This document shows positions 24,518 through 32,991 of a stretch of 47,471 nt of DNA, in pieces; positions within the stretch are counted from its first letter, which is position 1; the number at the start of each line of letters is the position of its first letter. This DNA comes from a virus: the IMG/VR virus record IMGVR_UViG_3300017917_001575, positions 1 through 47,471 of that record; one strand, given 5' to 3'. The translations under genes were made by a program, and so were the position numbers. The notes beneath the pieces were generated by a model that was not told the DNA's origin, made no database searches, and saw nothing but the letters and a program-made list of their open reading frames with translations.

Positions 24518-25594
24518 ATGAATACTCAAAATATTTTAAAGTTTTACGGCTTTATTTTAGACGTAAAATTAGATAGTTCTGAATACTATGATTTTGAATT
24601 AACTACTGATAATGATTATGACCATAGTGTTTTAGATTTCACTAGTGGTGGTACAAAAACATATGATAAATTAGTTTTTGATTCATCTTGTTTAACTAAT
24701 ATTAATTTACCGATAACTATCGAAATTAATTCTGGTTATACTGAAGATAATTGTAATTTTTTAATAAATGATAGAGTAGAGAAAGGATGGACTTTAGATT
24801 TGATTTTTGATAAAACAAATATTAATTGGTCTGATGGTAAAACATTTTATTATTTAGGTATTAGTGGTGAAACTGACCCATCAAATTATTTAGACAATAA
24901 TTTATCTTTTTCTTTTTCAAATGATGGAAAAATTATATGGGAATCATATCATGTTTCAGGTACTTGTACAAATACAGGTTATACTATTACAAATTATATT
25001 AGTTCTGGTATAACATCAACATTAAATGTTGGTGATGTTTTTAATATGACAATTACATTTGAAAGATATAAAGAATTAAATTTATGTGATTTATCTAATC
25101 GTGGAGGTTTAAATGATTTAATTACAGGATATACTGTAACTAATATACCCGATGTTATTACTGGTGCTACTGAAAATATTGAAATGGTTGAAACATTAAA
25201 TACAAAATGGTATAAAAGTAGAGAGGATAGATTGGGTATATTAAAAATTTATATTAATGGTAAAAAGATTTATCAAATAAATGATTGGGAAGAAATTATA
25301 CCATCACAAAGAAATTCAACAAATAAATTAATACAGAAATATGGTGGTGGTACTATTAATTCAGGAAATATACATAGTGGTGACACATTGTTCAATATTA
25401 CAAGAATTAAATATTTTGAAGAATCACTAAATTCTGTAAATATTTATCATCATTATATGACAACAACAAAAAATTTAATTGATGATATTACAGTTCAATG
25501 TGAAAATACAATTACACCTTATTCAACATTAGGCTTAATAACAGAAAATAAAGATATTTTATTGACTGAAAATAATGATATAATTATATATTAA
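24518..25594 (+). CDS. Virion structural protein, lectin/laminin-G-like fold suspected
   Basis: The 358-residue protein is almost all beta-strand by composition, with alternating Asn/Thr/Ser and aromatic residues. A segment RVEKGWTLDLIFDKTNINWSDGKTFYYLGISGETDPSNYLDNNLSFSFSNDGKIIWESY looks like a concanavalin-A or laminin-G-type sandwich, and SREDRLGILKIYINGKKIYQINDWEEIIPS like its closing strands. Such domains occur in phage tail fibres and decoration proteins that bind sugars. It leads a run of three structural genes (24518-26854) and starts just after AAAGATATTTATTAATAAT. Receptor binding is an inference from fold style and neighbours. No signal or membrane segment is seen. Confidence 0.5.
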   Translation: MNTQNILKFYGFILDVKLDSSEYYDFELTTDNDYDHSVLDFTSGGTKTYDKLVFDSSCLTNINLPITIEINSGYTEDNCNFLINDRVEKGWTLDLIFDKTNINWSDGKTFYYLGISGETDPSNYLDNNLSFSFSNDGKIIWESYHVSGTCTNTGYTITNYISSGITSTLNVGDVFNMTITFERYKELNLCDLSNRGGLNDLITGYTVTNIPDVITGATENIEMVETLNTKWYKSREDRLGILKIYINGKKIYQINDWEEIIPSQRNSTNKLIQKYGGGTINSGNIHSGDTLFNITRIKYFEESLNSVNIYHHYMTTTKNLIDDITVQCENTITPYSTLGLITENKDILLTENNDIIIY

Positions 25595-25605
25595 ATAAAA
25601 TTAAA

Positions 25606-26493
25606 ATGGGAACAAAAAAAATAACACAATTATCAAGTTCATTAACACCACCATTATCAGGTGTAACTGTAATTGTTCATGATAGTATAACTTATAAAAC
25701 ACCTTTATCAACATTAAGACAAGTTTTAGTTGATAGTGGATCACACGCTTACAGTGGAAGTCAAACAATCAATGGTAATTTAAATGTAACTGGTAGTTTA
25801 AATATTTATGGTGATATTCAAACAACAGGTACAACTACTTTGAAAAAAGTAATGATTGGTAGTGGTTCTTTTGATGATTTACCGAACCAAGAAATTATAC
25901 ATGTTCAAAATTCTGGTAGTAATTTAATTGGTAAATTTATTGGTAATAGTCAATTTTATACACAATTACATGTACAAAATATAAATGATGGAAACAGTGC
26001 AAGTTCAGATATTGTAATTAGTTCTGATAATGGTACAGATTTTTTACATTTTATTGATTTAGGTATTAATTCATCAAATTATCAAGCTGGTTTTGTTGGT
26101 GAAGAAAATGATGCTTATTTAATAAATGTTGGAAAAGATTTATATATCGGTACTATTGGTAATCCACCGACACATTATAGTAAACTTAAATTATTCGGAA
26201 TGGGTAATTGGAGAAATCCTGAAATGACAATTGATAATACAACAGGTAAACATTTAATTTCTTTCAATACTGGTTCTGTAACTTCAGGTTATACATATGA
26301 ATTTAGTGGTAGTATGAAAATTAATCATGATGTGAAAATCAATGGTGCGGTAACTATTGACAATATTTTAACATTAACACCTTTGGATACATTACCAAGT
26401 AATCCACCTATTGGATCAATTGCAAGTTCAGGTTCAGTTGGACAATGTAAACCTTATTTTTGGGATGGTTCATCTTGGACTTCATTAATATAA
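25606..26493 (+). CDS. Tail-fibre-like structural protein
   Basis: This 295-residue Gly/Ser/Thr/Asn-rich protein has the look of a fibre or appendage subunit. The N-terminus MGTKKITQLSSSLTPPLSGVTVIVHDSITYKTPLSTLR is the ITxLxxxTxxxxxDxxVVxDGSxTYKxTLxxLR motif of phage fibre anchoring segments. Residues 50-75 show a beta-helix-like register (NGNLNVTGSLNIYGDIQTTGTTTLKKV). The C-terminus LPSNPPIGSIASSGSVGQCKPYFWDGSSWTSL resembles fibre tips. It follows the lectin-like gene by 11 nt and precedes a small baseplate-like gene by 7 nt. Host recognition or appendage structure is the likely role; specificity cannot be read from sequence. Confidence 0.6.
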   Translation: MGTKKITQLSSSLTPPLSGVTVIVHDSITYKTPLSTLRQVLVDSGSHAYSGSQTINGNLNVTGSLNIYGDIQTTGTTTLKKVMIGSGSFDDLPNQEIIHVQNSGSNLIGKFIGNSQFYTQLHVQNINDGNSASSDIVISSDNGTDFLHFIDLGINSSNYQAGFVGEENDAYLINVGKDLYIGTIGNPPTHYSKLKLFGMGNWRNPEMTIDNTTGKHLISFNTGSVTSGYTYEFSGSMKINHDVKINGAVTIDNILTLTPLDTLPSNPPIGSIASSGSVGQCKPYFWDGSSWTSLI

Positions 26494-26500
26494 AAAAACT

Positions 26501-26854
26501 ATGGAATTCTTTATTAGACAAAATTCAACAGAACCATCATTAAAATTAAGATTAATTGATGATGGCAAAAATGATAAATCATCATTTAATGATTTATTAG
26601 AAACCTCAACAATAACATTTGAAATGTTTGATGTCAAAACAAATGAATATGTTATAATTGATAGTCCTTGCTTATTAACAACAAGAACAAAAAAATATAA
26701 TCAAACAACTGATGAATATTATATTTTACATAAATTTAATTCAACACATACAATTAATAAAGGTAGATTTGAAGGTAAAGTTACTATAACATTTGAAAAT
26801 AATGATATTTTAATTGTACCAATTAAAGAAAAACTTTATATAAATATTATATAA
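26501..26854 (+). CDS. Small virion protein, BppU-N-terminal-like
   Basis: The 117-residue product starts MEFFIRQNSTEPSLKLRLIDDGKND, continues with STITFEMFDVKTNEYVIIDSPCLL, EEYY-like YILHKFNSTHTINKGRFEGKVTITF and ends with LIVPIKEKLYINII. This order of beta-strands (polymer of ordered R(Q)GDT.P.l...l.D, then F.m.d..tg, then GRYEGEFxIxF) is the pattern of phage baseplate upper protein N-terminal domains, which join fibres to the baseplate. It directly follows two fibre-like genes and precedes the first large cargo-like gene by 1 nt. A linker or adaptor for the fibres is likely. Confidence 0.5.
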   Translation: MEFFIRQNSTEPSLKLRLIDDGKNDKSSFNDLLETSTITFEMFDVKTNEYVIIDSPCLLTTRTKKYNQTTDEYYILHKFNSTHTINKGRFEGKVTITFENNDILIVPIKEKLYINII

Positions 26855-26855
26855 A

Positions 26856-28598
26856 ATGAAAATAAAATTAACAGAAAAACAAATAAGATTAATTATTCAA
26901 GAATCTATTGGTTATAAATATGTTAAACGATATTTAGAACCTAATAGAAACGATGAAATTGAAAATAGATTAAAAAATATTTTTGAAACATTAAAAACAA
27001 ATCCTGAATATATTGATTCTAATAGAAATGGTGATAGATTATATTTTAAATTTATTGAATCAGTTTATTTAATAGTAGAGAATATTATTGATAAAATTAA
27101 TAAAATATCAGATGAAAATTATAAACTAACACCTGATTTATTTAAATCGAATCTTATTGAAGTATCATATAAAACAAAATTAAATCAAGATAAAATTCAA
27201 AATTTTTCACTTATTAAAATTTTATCAAAATTTGTTAATAAAATTGATGAATTCAACGAAAATGATTTTAATAATTTAAAAATAAAATTAGATAAATTTT
27301 TTGATATTAGTAGAAAAACTGACCAAGATTTAATAACATCAAATTTATATGTGGTCATTTCTAAAGCAAAATATGATTTAGCTGCTATGTCAGGAAATAG
27401 AAATTGGAAAAGTTGTATGACAATCCCCACTAAAGAAAATAATGATTTCAATGGTGGAAATTGTCGTTTTATTTTGAAAGATATAAAACAAGGAACGTTG
27501 ATTGCTTATATAATAAAGAGTGATGATAAAAATATAAATAATCCGATTAGTAGAATGTTAATAAAACCTCATTTTTCAAAAAATGGTGATGTTTTATATA
27601 AACCAGAAGATAAAATTTATGGTACATATGATAAAGATATATTATATCCATATCTTACGGAAATATTAACAAAAGTTAATGAAAATAGTAAAGATGGGTT
27701 TTATACTAAAGATTCCGAACTTTATGATGATGATTTAGTAACAAAAATTTTTGTGAATAAAAATTTAGTTAAATCATTAAAACAATACGGTTATAATAAA
27801 GAATTTATAACTGATGGTCAAATTGAAAAATTTTTAATCAAAAATAGTAATAATAATAATTTTTTTAAAATATTAGAAATATTAGATAATTTCAATTTAG
27901 AAGAGTATTATTTGGAAATTTATGATCGTATAAATTTATATAAAAAATTAAATACTTACAAAACTTATATTGATAAATCACAATATAGTATTAAAAATTT
28001 AAAATTATTAAAAGTAAATAATTTTAAAAAATTTGAAAAATATTTATTAAATATGTTAGATATTGATAATTTTATTGAATATTTTTTGGATGAAAATTTA
28101 ATAACATATAAAGATAAATTTCAAACAGAAATTACAAGATTTTTGTATAATAATGAAAAATATTTAAAATTATTGATTGATAATAAAGATTATTTTTGCG
28201 GTCAAGAATTTAAAACAAAAATAAATTTAATTTATGCCATAACAGTTATGTTTAATATGGATTTAACTGATAATTTTTTAATAGATTATTTTATCGAAAA
28301 CGATTGTTTAAGTGATTATGATATTGATGAAACAATTTTTAATTTATTAAATAATTTTAAATTTTTTAATTATATAATTAATAAACCCGATTTCACTAAA
28401 AAATTAAAAGAATATGGTTATGAAAATTTCATTAAAATGACATATAATAATAATAGAAAATTTAAAAATCATATATTTGAAAAAATTAAAAATAAATTAA
28501 GTACTGAAGAATATAACGAATTTTTTAATAAAATTGACAAAGTTGAAAAAAATTATATTGATACAGATAAATTATTACATAAATTTATGAATAGATAA
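26856..28598 (+). CDS. Candidate capsid-cargo protein, paralogue A
   Basis: The 580-residue protein begins MKIKLTEKQIRLIIQE-SIGY; the first 16 residues are identical to those of the next gene and end in I-Q-E, a T4-type prohead cleavage pattern. The middle shares with the paralogue YVVISKAKYDLAAMSGNRNWKSCM (Trp184, Cys187), then GTLIAYIIK, NPISRMLIKPHF and KIYG, forming one conserved domain of about 110 residues. The C-terminal 300 residues are a series of Tyr/Asn/Asp-rich helical units (NFKKFEKYLLNML.., TRFLYNNEKYLKLLIDN) that may be ankyrin-like repeats. No known catalytic signature. Spacing to both neighbours is 1 nt, so it is co-transcribed. An injected host-takeover factor is a hypothesis only. 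Confidence 0.5.
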   Translation: MKIKLTEKQIRLIIQESIGYKYVKRYLEPNRNDEIENRLKNIFETLKTNPEYIDSNRNGDRLYFKFIESVYLIVENIIDKINKISDENYKLTPDLFKSNLIEVSYKTKLNQDKIQNFSLIKILSKFVNKIDEFNENDFNNLKIKLDKFFDISRKTDQDLITSNLYVVISKAKYDLAAMSGNRNWKSCMTIPTKENNDFNGGNCRFILKDIKQGTLIAYIIKSDDKNINNPISRMLIKPHFSKNGDVLYKPEDKIYGTYDKDILYPYLTEILTKVNENSKDGFYTKDSELYDDDLVTKIFVNKNLVKSLKQYGYNKEFITDGQIEKFLIKNSNNNNFFKILEILDNFNLEEYYLEIYDRINLYKKLNTYKTYIDKSQYSIKNLKLLKVNNFKKFEKYLLNMLDIDNFIEYFLDENLITYKDKFQTEITRFLYNNEKYLKLLIDNKDYFCGQEFKTKINLIYAITVMFNMDLTDNFLIDYFIENDCLSDYDIDETIFNLLNNFKFFNYIINKPDFTKKLKEYGYENFIKMTYNNNRKFKNHIFEKIKNKLSTEEYNEFFNKIDKVEKNYIDTDKLLHKFMNR

Positions 28599-28599
28599 T

Positions 28600-30333
28600 A
28601 TGAAAATAAAATTAACAGAAAAACAAATACGTTTAATAATTCAAGAAGCGTTTGTACCTAAAGAAGATGTTAAAAATTTTTTAAAATTAGACAATGAAAA
28701 AGATTTTTTAGTTAGAAGACCTAATGAAATAAAAAAATCTTTAAACAATATATTTGACAAATTAAGAGAAAAAAGTATTCCTGAACTTAATAATGATCCT
28801 GATAGATTATATTTTAGATTTTCAGAAGATGACGTTTTAAATATATTATTGAATAGAATAAAAAAAATATTAATTAAAATTAATGATTATAATCAAAAAA
28901 ATAAAATTAATATTGAATATTATATTGATTATAATTTATTTAAAGACAATCAATTAGAACAAATCAACAAAGATGAGATTGGTAAATTTGTTATGAAAGA
29001 TGGTCAATATGCTTTAGATTCTGAAGGAAATAAAAGACAAGTAAAATATAAATATCCTAAGAAAATAATAAACATATTAGAAATGTATGTTAATAAAATT
29101 TCTAATTTTAATGAGAAAAAATTTTCCGATTTAAGAGATAAATTAAGTGTTTATTTTGGTAATACTAAAAATTTAAAAATTGAGAACCAAAATTTAATTG
29201 TTCTATCAAAAAAACCATACGATATTGTAGGTATGTCATCTTGTAAAGATTGGACTAGTTGTATGAACATTTATGATGGTATCCATAAAGAAAAAGTTAA
29301 AGATGATATTCGTGAAGGTACAATAGTGGCTTATTTAATTAAACCTGATGATTTAGAAATAGAAAATCCAATAAGTAGATCTTCAATAAAACCATTTATT
29401 TCACAAAATGACTCAAATGATATAATGTATAAAACTGAAGAAAAAGTTTATGGTCAAAAATTTAGTATAGATAAATATTTAAATAATTTTATATTACCGT
29501 TAATAAATCAAAATAAAATAAATTACCCTTATATTAAAAATTCAAAACTATATAATGATGATAGTAAAAGTGTAATAAATGAACCAATTTATGATTCATA
29601 TAATAGTTATGATGTTATACATATTTTAAATAAAAATTTAAATAGTGATAAATTTTATGAAATTTTAGAAGAATTTGATGATTCAGAAATAGAATATTTA
29701 AATTTATATTTATTTGACCATATTGACATTTATAGGAAAATTAACACTTTTGAACCATATATAGAAAATTCAATTTATAGTATAAAAAATTTACAAATAT
29801 TAAAAGAAAATAATTTTAATAAATTTCAATATTTTTTAGATCAATTAAAAAGAGAAAGATATTTCTTTAAAATTGTAGATTATTATGTTGAAGAAAATTT
29901 AATAAAATACAATGATATGTATGAAGATTATATAATAATATATTTACTTAATTCTTCTAATTTTTTAAAAAGTGTTTTTGAAAATAATTATTATATTCAA
30001 ATTCTTAAAAATTTTAAAAATAAAAAATCGGATGATTTATTTTTATCAATGAATATTATAGTTAATTATTATAATAAAATTAAAGGTTTTGATATTAGTA
30101 ATACTGATATTTTCAGTGAATTAATTAATGAAAACTTATTAGATTATTATATATACAAAAATAATACTATTTCATGGTTGAGTAATTTTGATTTTAAAAA
30201 ATTCTTTGTAAATAATAAATTTTCATTAAATTATCTAAAAGATTACCAAATAGAAAAAATATATAATAATTTAAATGGTCTTGAAAAGGCTTTCTTCAAA
30301 AGTAAAATAATAAATTTAAAAAACAATCAATAA
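28600..30333 (+). CDS. Candidate capsid-cargo protein, paralogue B
   Basis: The 577-residue protein is a tandem duplicate of the gene before it. The two share the leader MKIKLTEKQIRLIIQE (nearly identical in DNA as well), the central LIVLSKKPYDIVGMSSCKDWTSCMNIY (Trp218, Cys221), GTIVAYLIK, NPISRSSIKPF and KVYG, and helical C-terminal repeats (SIYSIKNLQILKENNFNKFQYFLDQL matching SQYSIKNLKLLKVNNFKKFEKYLLNM). Between leader and core, sequences diverge and an extra segment (about 125-150) is present here. This points to an old duplication with the leader and core kept by selection. Function unknown; the domain is one I recall from uncharacterised large-phage proteins. Confidence 0.5.
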   Translation: MKIKLTEKQIRLIIQEAFVPKEDVKNFLKLDNEKDFLVRRPNEIKKSLNNIFDKLREKSIPELNNDPDRLYFRFSEDDVLNILLNRIKKILIKINDYNQKNKINIEYYIDYNLFKDNQLEQINKDEIGKFVMKDGQYALDSEGNKRQVKYKYPKKIINILEMYVNKISNFNEKKFSDLRDKLSVYFGNTKNLKIENQNLIVLSKKPYDIVGMSSCKDWTSCMNIYDGIHKEKVKDDIREGTIVAYLIKPDDLEIENPISRSSIKPFISQNDSNDIMYKTEEKVYGQKFSIDKYLNNFILPLINQNKINYPYIKNSKLYNDDSKSVINEPIYDSYNSYDVIHILNKNLNSDKFYEILEEFDDSEIEYLNLYLFDHIDIYRKINTFEPYIENSIYSIKNLQILKENNFNKFQYFLDQLKRERYFFKIVDYYVEENLIKYNDMYEDYIIIYLLNSSNFLKSVFENNYYIQILKNFKNKKSDDLFLSMNIIVNYYNKIKGFDISNTDIFSELINENLLDYYIYKNNTISWLSNFDFKKFFVNNKFSLNYLKDYQIEKIYNNLNGLEKAFFKSKIINLKNNQ

Positions 30334-30335
30334 AA

Positions 30336-30773
30336 ATGAACAATTTAAATAACTTAATAAGAAATAATATTAGAAAAGAACTTTTATTATTAAAAGAACA
30401 AGAATCAAAAAATTATATGTTCTTTAAAAATATTGAACAAATAAAAGAACAATGTGAAAATATATTAAAAATGAATCAAAATGAAATTGATAATATATTA
30501 TTAAATGGTCATGATTGGGCAGATGACCATATTACTGTCGCTAAAGAAAAAATTGATGATGTATTTGATTTTTTAAAAGGTGAAATGAGAACAAATATTC
30601 AAGAAATCCAAGTAATGGATGAAGCAAAACATAAACCAACTAATCCTAAGTTATGGAGTCAATGTCTATCATGGGCAAGAAGTAGATATAAAGTTTGTCC
30701 ATCAGCTTATTGTAATGGTGCTGCTGCTAAAAGATATAAACAAAAAGGAGGAAAATGGAAAACCGAAAAATAA
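30336..30773 (+). CDS. Candidate capsid-cargo protein with YPSAY-like C-terminal module
   Basis: The 145-residue protein starts MNNLNNLIRNNIRKELLLLKE-QESK, an amphipathic leader ending in L-K-E. The C-terminus HKPTNPKLWSQCLSWARSRYKVCPSAYCNGAAAKRYKQKGGKWK is a module common in marine phages and giant viruses (NP.LW.R....A+..+.VYPSAYAN..A...Y+..GG.W), here with Cys in place of the first Tyr of YPSAY and of the Ala before Asn. I believe this corresponds to a DUF5872-type domain but am not sure of the number. Its last 19 nt overlap the next gene. The basic tail could bind nucleic acid. Function unknown. Confidence 0.55.
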   Translation: MNNLNNLIRNNIRKELLLLKEQESKNYMFFKNIEQIKEQCENILKMNQNEIDNILLNGHDWADDHITVAKEKIDDVFDFLKGEMRTNIQEIQVMDEAKHKPTNPKLWSQCLSWARSRYKVCPSAYCNGAAAKRYKQKGGKWKTEK

Positions 30774-31045
30774 AAAAAGAACTACCATTTGAAGAAAATT
30801 TTCTAAATGGTTTTTATGAAAGGACATTTTCAAAGGATTTAAGTGAAAATGAATTAAAATGGCATTGGGATGAAGAAGATAGATATGTAATATGTGAAAA
30901 TAATACAGATTGGAAATTTCAATTCGATAATCAATTACCAATTGAAATAAAAAGAAATGAACCAATATTTATTAAAAAAGGTGAATATCATAGAATTATT
31001 AAAGGTAATAACGATTTAAAATTAAAAATAAAAAAAATTAAATGA
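30755..31045 (+). CDS. Small cupin-like protein
   Basis: This 96-residue protein overlaps the gene before it by 19 nt and the next gene by 4 nt, so it is translated in a coupled group. An ATG at 30755 follows GGAGGAAA, the clearest Shine-Dalgarno match noticed in the window. The segment LKWHWDEEDRYVICENNTDWKFQFDNQLPIEIKRNEPIFIKKGEYHRIIKGNNDL reads like a minimal cupin barrel: WHxDxEDR, then W.(F/I)Q.DN.LP, then IPKGxYHR(I/L)IKG. Possible metal ligands are His36, Asp38 or Glu39 and the late His. It lacks the capsid-targeting form at its N-terminus. A small-molecule or metal-binding role is possible; function unknown. Confidence 0.55.
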   Translation: MENRKIKKELPFEENFLNGFYERTFSKDLSENELKWHWDEEDRYVICENNTDWKFQFDNQLPIEIKRNEPIFIKKGEYHRIIKGNNDLKLKIKKIK

Positions 31046-32016
31046 AAATATTAGTTAATGAAGAGGATTTAATTTTAATTGAAGAATTAATTTCTGAAGG
31101 AAAAATCTTAAAAGAAGATTTAAAAAGATGGTTTAAAGAAAAATGGGTAGATGTTTCAAAAAAAGTAAATGGAAAACATCCACCATGTGGAAGACAAGAT
31201 ACAAGTAAAGGTGGTTATCCTAAATGTCGACCATTGAAAAAAGTTTCTAAAGAAACACCTAAATTGGCAAATTCTTATGATAAAAAAGAAAAAGAAAAAT
31301 TAGTAAATAAAAAACGAAGAGCAGAAAAGAAAAATCCTAAAATAGGAAAAGGAAATAAACCAACATTTACTGGAGATATAAAAGAGAACGAAATCAATGA
31401 AAGTCAAGTTATTAGTCTTAACATGGAAAAGCGTACAATTAATGAGAACAATACTAACATATTGTATTTAAATGAAAATAAAATAAGTGATGGTATTAAA
31501 TATCATGTTAATAACAATTTACCTTTAACTGAAAATGTTTTTAGAATTTATTCAAAAGAATATTTTAATCTTTTAAATGAATCAAGAAAACTATATACTA
31601 AAGGTGTTTTAAATTTAACAAATGATGATATTGAATTATTAAAAACTGACATAGGTAAAAAAGGAATTTATGAAGGTAAAGAAGTTTATTTAGACATTCC
31701 TTTTATTGATGAAGATGATTTTTTAACCGAAGCTAAACATCATGGTAAAAACGTTCATTTAAATAGACCATTCAGAACACCAGGTGGACCTAAAAAATTC
31801 GCTGTTTATGTAAAAACACCAAAAGGGACAATTAAAAAAGTAACATTTGGTGATCCTAACTTAAAAGTAAGAAATAATAATCCTAAAGCTGCAAAATCAT
31901 TTAGAGCAAGACATAAATGTGATCAGAAAAAAGATAGAACTAAAGCTGGTTATTGGTCATGTAATGTTTCTAGGTATCGTAAAAGTTTGGGAATAAAAAG
32001 TAGTAGACCTTGGTAA
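31042..32016 (+). CDS. Candidate capsid-cargo protein, basic, two Cys-containing modules
   Basis: The 324-residue protein opens with MKILVNEEDLILIEELISE-GKIL, an acidic-amphipathic leader ending in I-S-E. It is followed by KWVDVSKKVNGKHPPCGRQDTSKGGYPKCRP (Cys49, Cys62), a module familiar from marine phages and large DNA viruses. The C-terminal 95 residues HHGKNVHLNRPFRTPGGPKKFAVYV, VTFGDPNLKVRNNNPKAAKSFRARHKCDQ and YWSCNVSRYRKS form a second module widely seen in T4-like cyanophages, usually as a separate small protein. The two modules are joined by a Lys/Glu/Asn-rich linker of about 150 residues containing additional N-E-(S/N) sites. Fusion of two common viral modules in a single packaged protein is suggested. 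Function unknown. Confidence 0.55.
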   Translation: MKILVNEEDLILIEELISEGKILKEDLKRWFKEKWVDVSKKVNGKHPPCGRQDTSKGGYPKCRPLKKVSKETPKLANSYDKKEKEKLVNKKRRAEKKNPKIGKGNKPTFTGDIKENEINESQVISLNMEKRTINENNTNILYLNENKISDGIKYHVNNNLPLTENVFRIYSKEYFNLLNESRKLYTKGVLNLTNDDIELLKTDIGKKGIYEGKEVYLDIPFIDEDDFLTEAKHHGKNVHLNRPFRTPGGPKKFAVYVKTPKGTIKKVTFGDPNLKVRNNNPKAAKSFRARHKCDQKKDRTKAGYWSCNVSRYRKSLGIKSSRPW

Positions 32017-32019
32017 AAA

Positions 32020-32967
32020 ATGAAAAAAATATTTTTAAGTGAACAAAATTACAGAAAAACCGCTAAAACAAATAAAATAGAAAAAGCTATTACTAATAGA
32101 CATCCTGTTTCATTTTTTTATAGAGGTTTAGAAGCTAAAACAGGTGTAAGAATTAAAGCTGAAATAGTTGCTTTAGGTTTAAGTAAAAGAAATAATTTAA
32201 TTGTAAGAGCATATATACAATATCCATCGGTTACTAAAAAAGGTTTTGATAAAACACATTGGAGAACATTTATTGTTAATCAAATGAGAAATATTGTTGT
32301 TCATGAAGATGAACAATTTACTGTTCAAAGAGAACAATATAAGATGGGTCAAGAATCATCAAAAAGTCCTATGTTAATAACTTATTTAACTACTAAATGG
32401 GATGATGTTAAAGAACCTGAAATCGAACCTGAAATTGAGCCAGAGGTAGAACCTGAAGTAGAACCCGAAGAAGAACCAGAAGTAGAGCCAGAGGTAGAAC
32501 CTGAAGAAGAACCTGAAGTTGAACCCGAAGAAAAACCAGAAGAAGAACCTGAAGAAGAACCTGAAGAAGAACCATATGATTTTAATAATTTACCTGAACC
32601 TAAAGTCACAGAAAAACCATCTGCAACACCTGATACTTATGAAAAAGATTTAGCTTCTGATGTTTTTAAAGAATTGGAAAGTTCAGTTATAAATGTTAAT
32701 AATCAAAAATTCATAACGACACAAGATTATGAAAAATATGTTAGAATGTTATTTAGTAAAAAAGTTAAGGATTGGCAAGAAAAACAAAAATCAATAGGTG
32801 TCAATATTAAAGCAGGTGAAGGAACAAGACGTAAAATAGAAATAACATCAAATACTGAATTGTCTAATTTATTAAATAAAAATAAAATTAAAGTAACTAA
32901 TATTATACCTCAACAATTACAAGAAAGTATTGACAGAATAAAAAGTTTAATGTTTAAAATAATTTAA
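32020..32967 (+). CDS. WYL-like domain protein with EPE(V/E) repeats and cargo-type leader
   Basis: The 315-residue protein begins MKKIFLSE-QNYRK, a very short leader ending in L-S-E. Residues 22-95 resemble a WYL domain: KAITNRHPVSFFYRG, RIKAEIVALGLSKRNNLIVRAYIQYPS, HWRTFIVNQMRNIVV (an I..A(I)..R..V.f.Y start, then xxxP..LG..+.g..(L/V)RA, then WR.F.(V/L)(D/N).I..I.V). WYL domains bind nucleic acid or nucleotides and regulate defence and CRISPR genes in bacteria. An acidic Pro/Glu linker of 54 residues (132-185) follows, then a Lys-rich helical C-terminus. A packaged WYL protein could act on host regulation at once after injection; this is speculation from domain style. Confidence 0.5.
   Translation: MKKIFLSEQNYRKTAKTNKIEKAITNRHPVSFFYRGLEAKTGVRIKAEIVALGLSKRNNLIVRAYIQYPSVTKKGFDKTHWRTFIVNQMRNIVVHEDEQFTVQREQYKMGQESSKSPMLITYLTTKWDDVKEPEIEPEIEPEVEPEVEPEEEPEVEPEVEPEEEPEVEPEEKPEEEPEEEPEEEPYDFNNLPEPKVTEKPSATPDTYEKDLASDVFKELESSVINVNNQKFITTQDYEKYVRMLFSKKVKDWQEKQKSIGVNIKAGEGTRRKIEITSNTELSNLLNKNKIKVTNIIPQQLQESIDRIKSLMFKII
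32413..32574 (+). repeat. 12-bp tandem repeats coding for EPE(V/I/E)
   Basis: About 13.5 units of a 12-bp repeat encode 54 residues of E-P-E-(I/V/E), with GAACCTGAA and GAACCCGAA codon variants. It forms a rigid acidic linker and could change length by slippage. Confidence 0.85.
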
Positions 32968-32991
32968 TTATATTTAATAAAAAATATTGTT

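Noticed and set aside
32382-32609. Open minus-strand frame coding for Ser/Gly repeats
   Set aside because: It is the antisense of the EPE(V/E) coding repeats in the WYL-like gene; no start signal or neighbour supports it.
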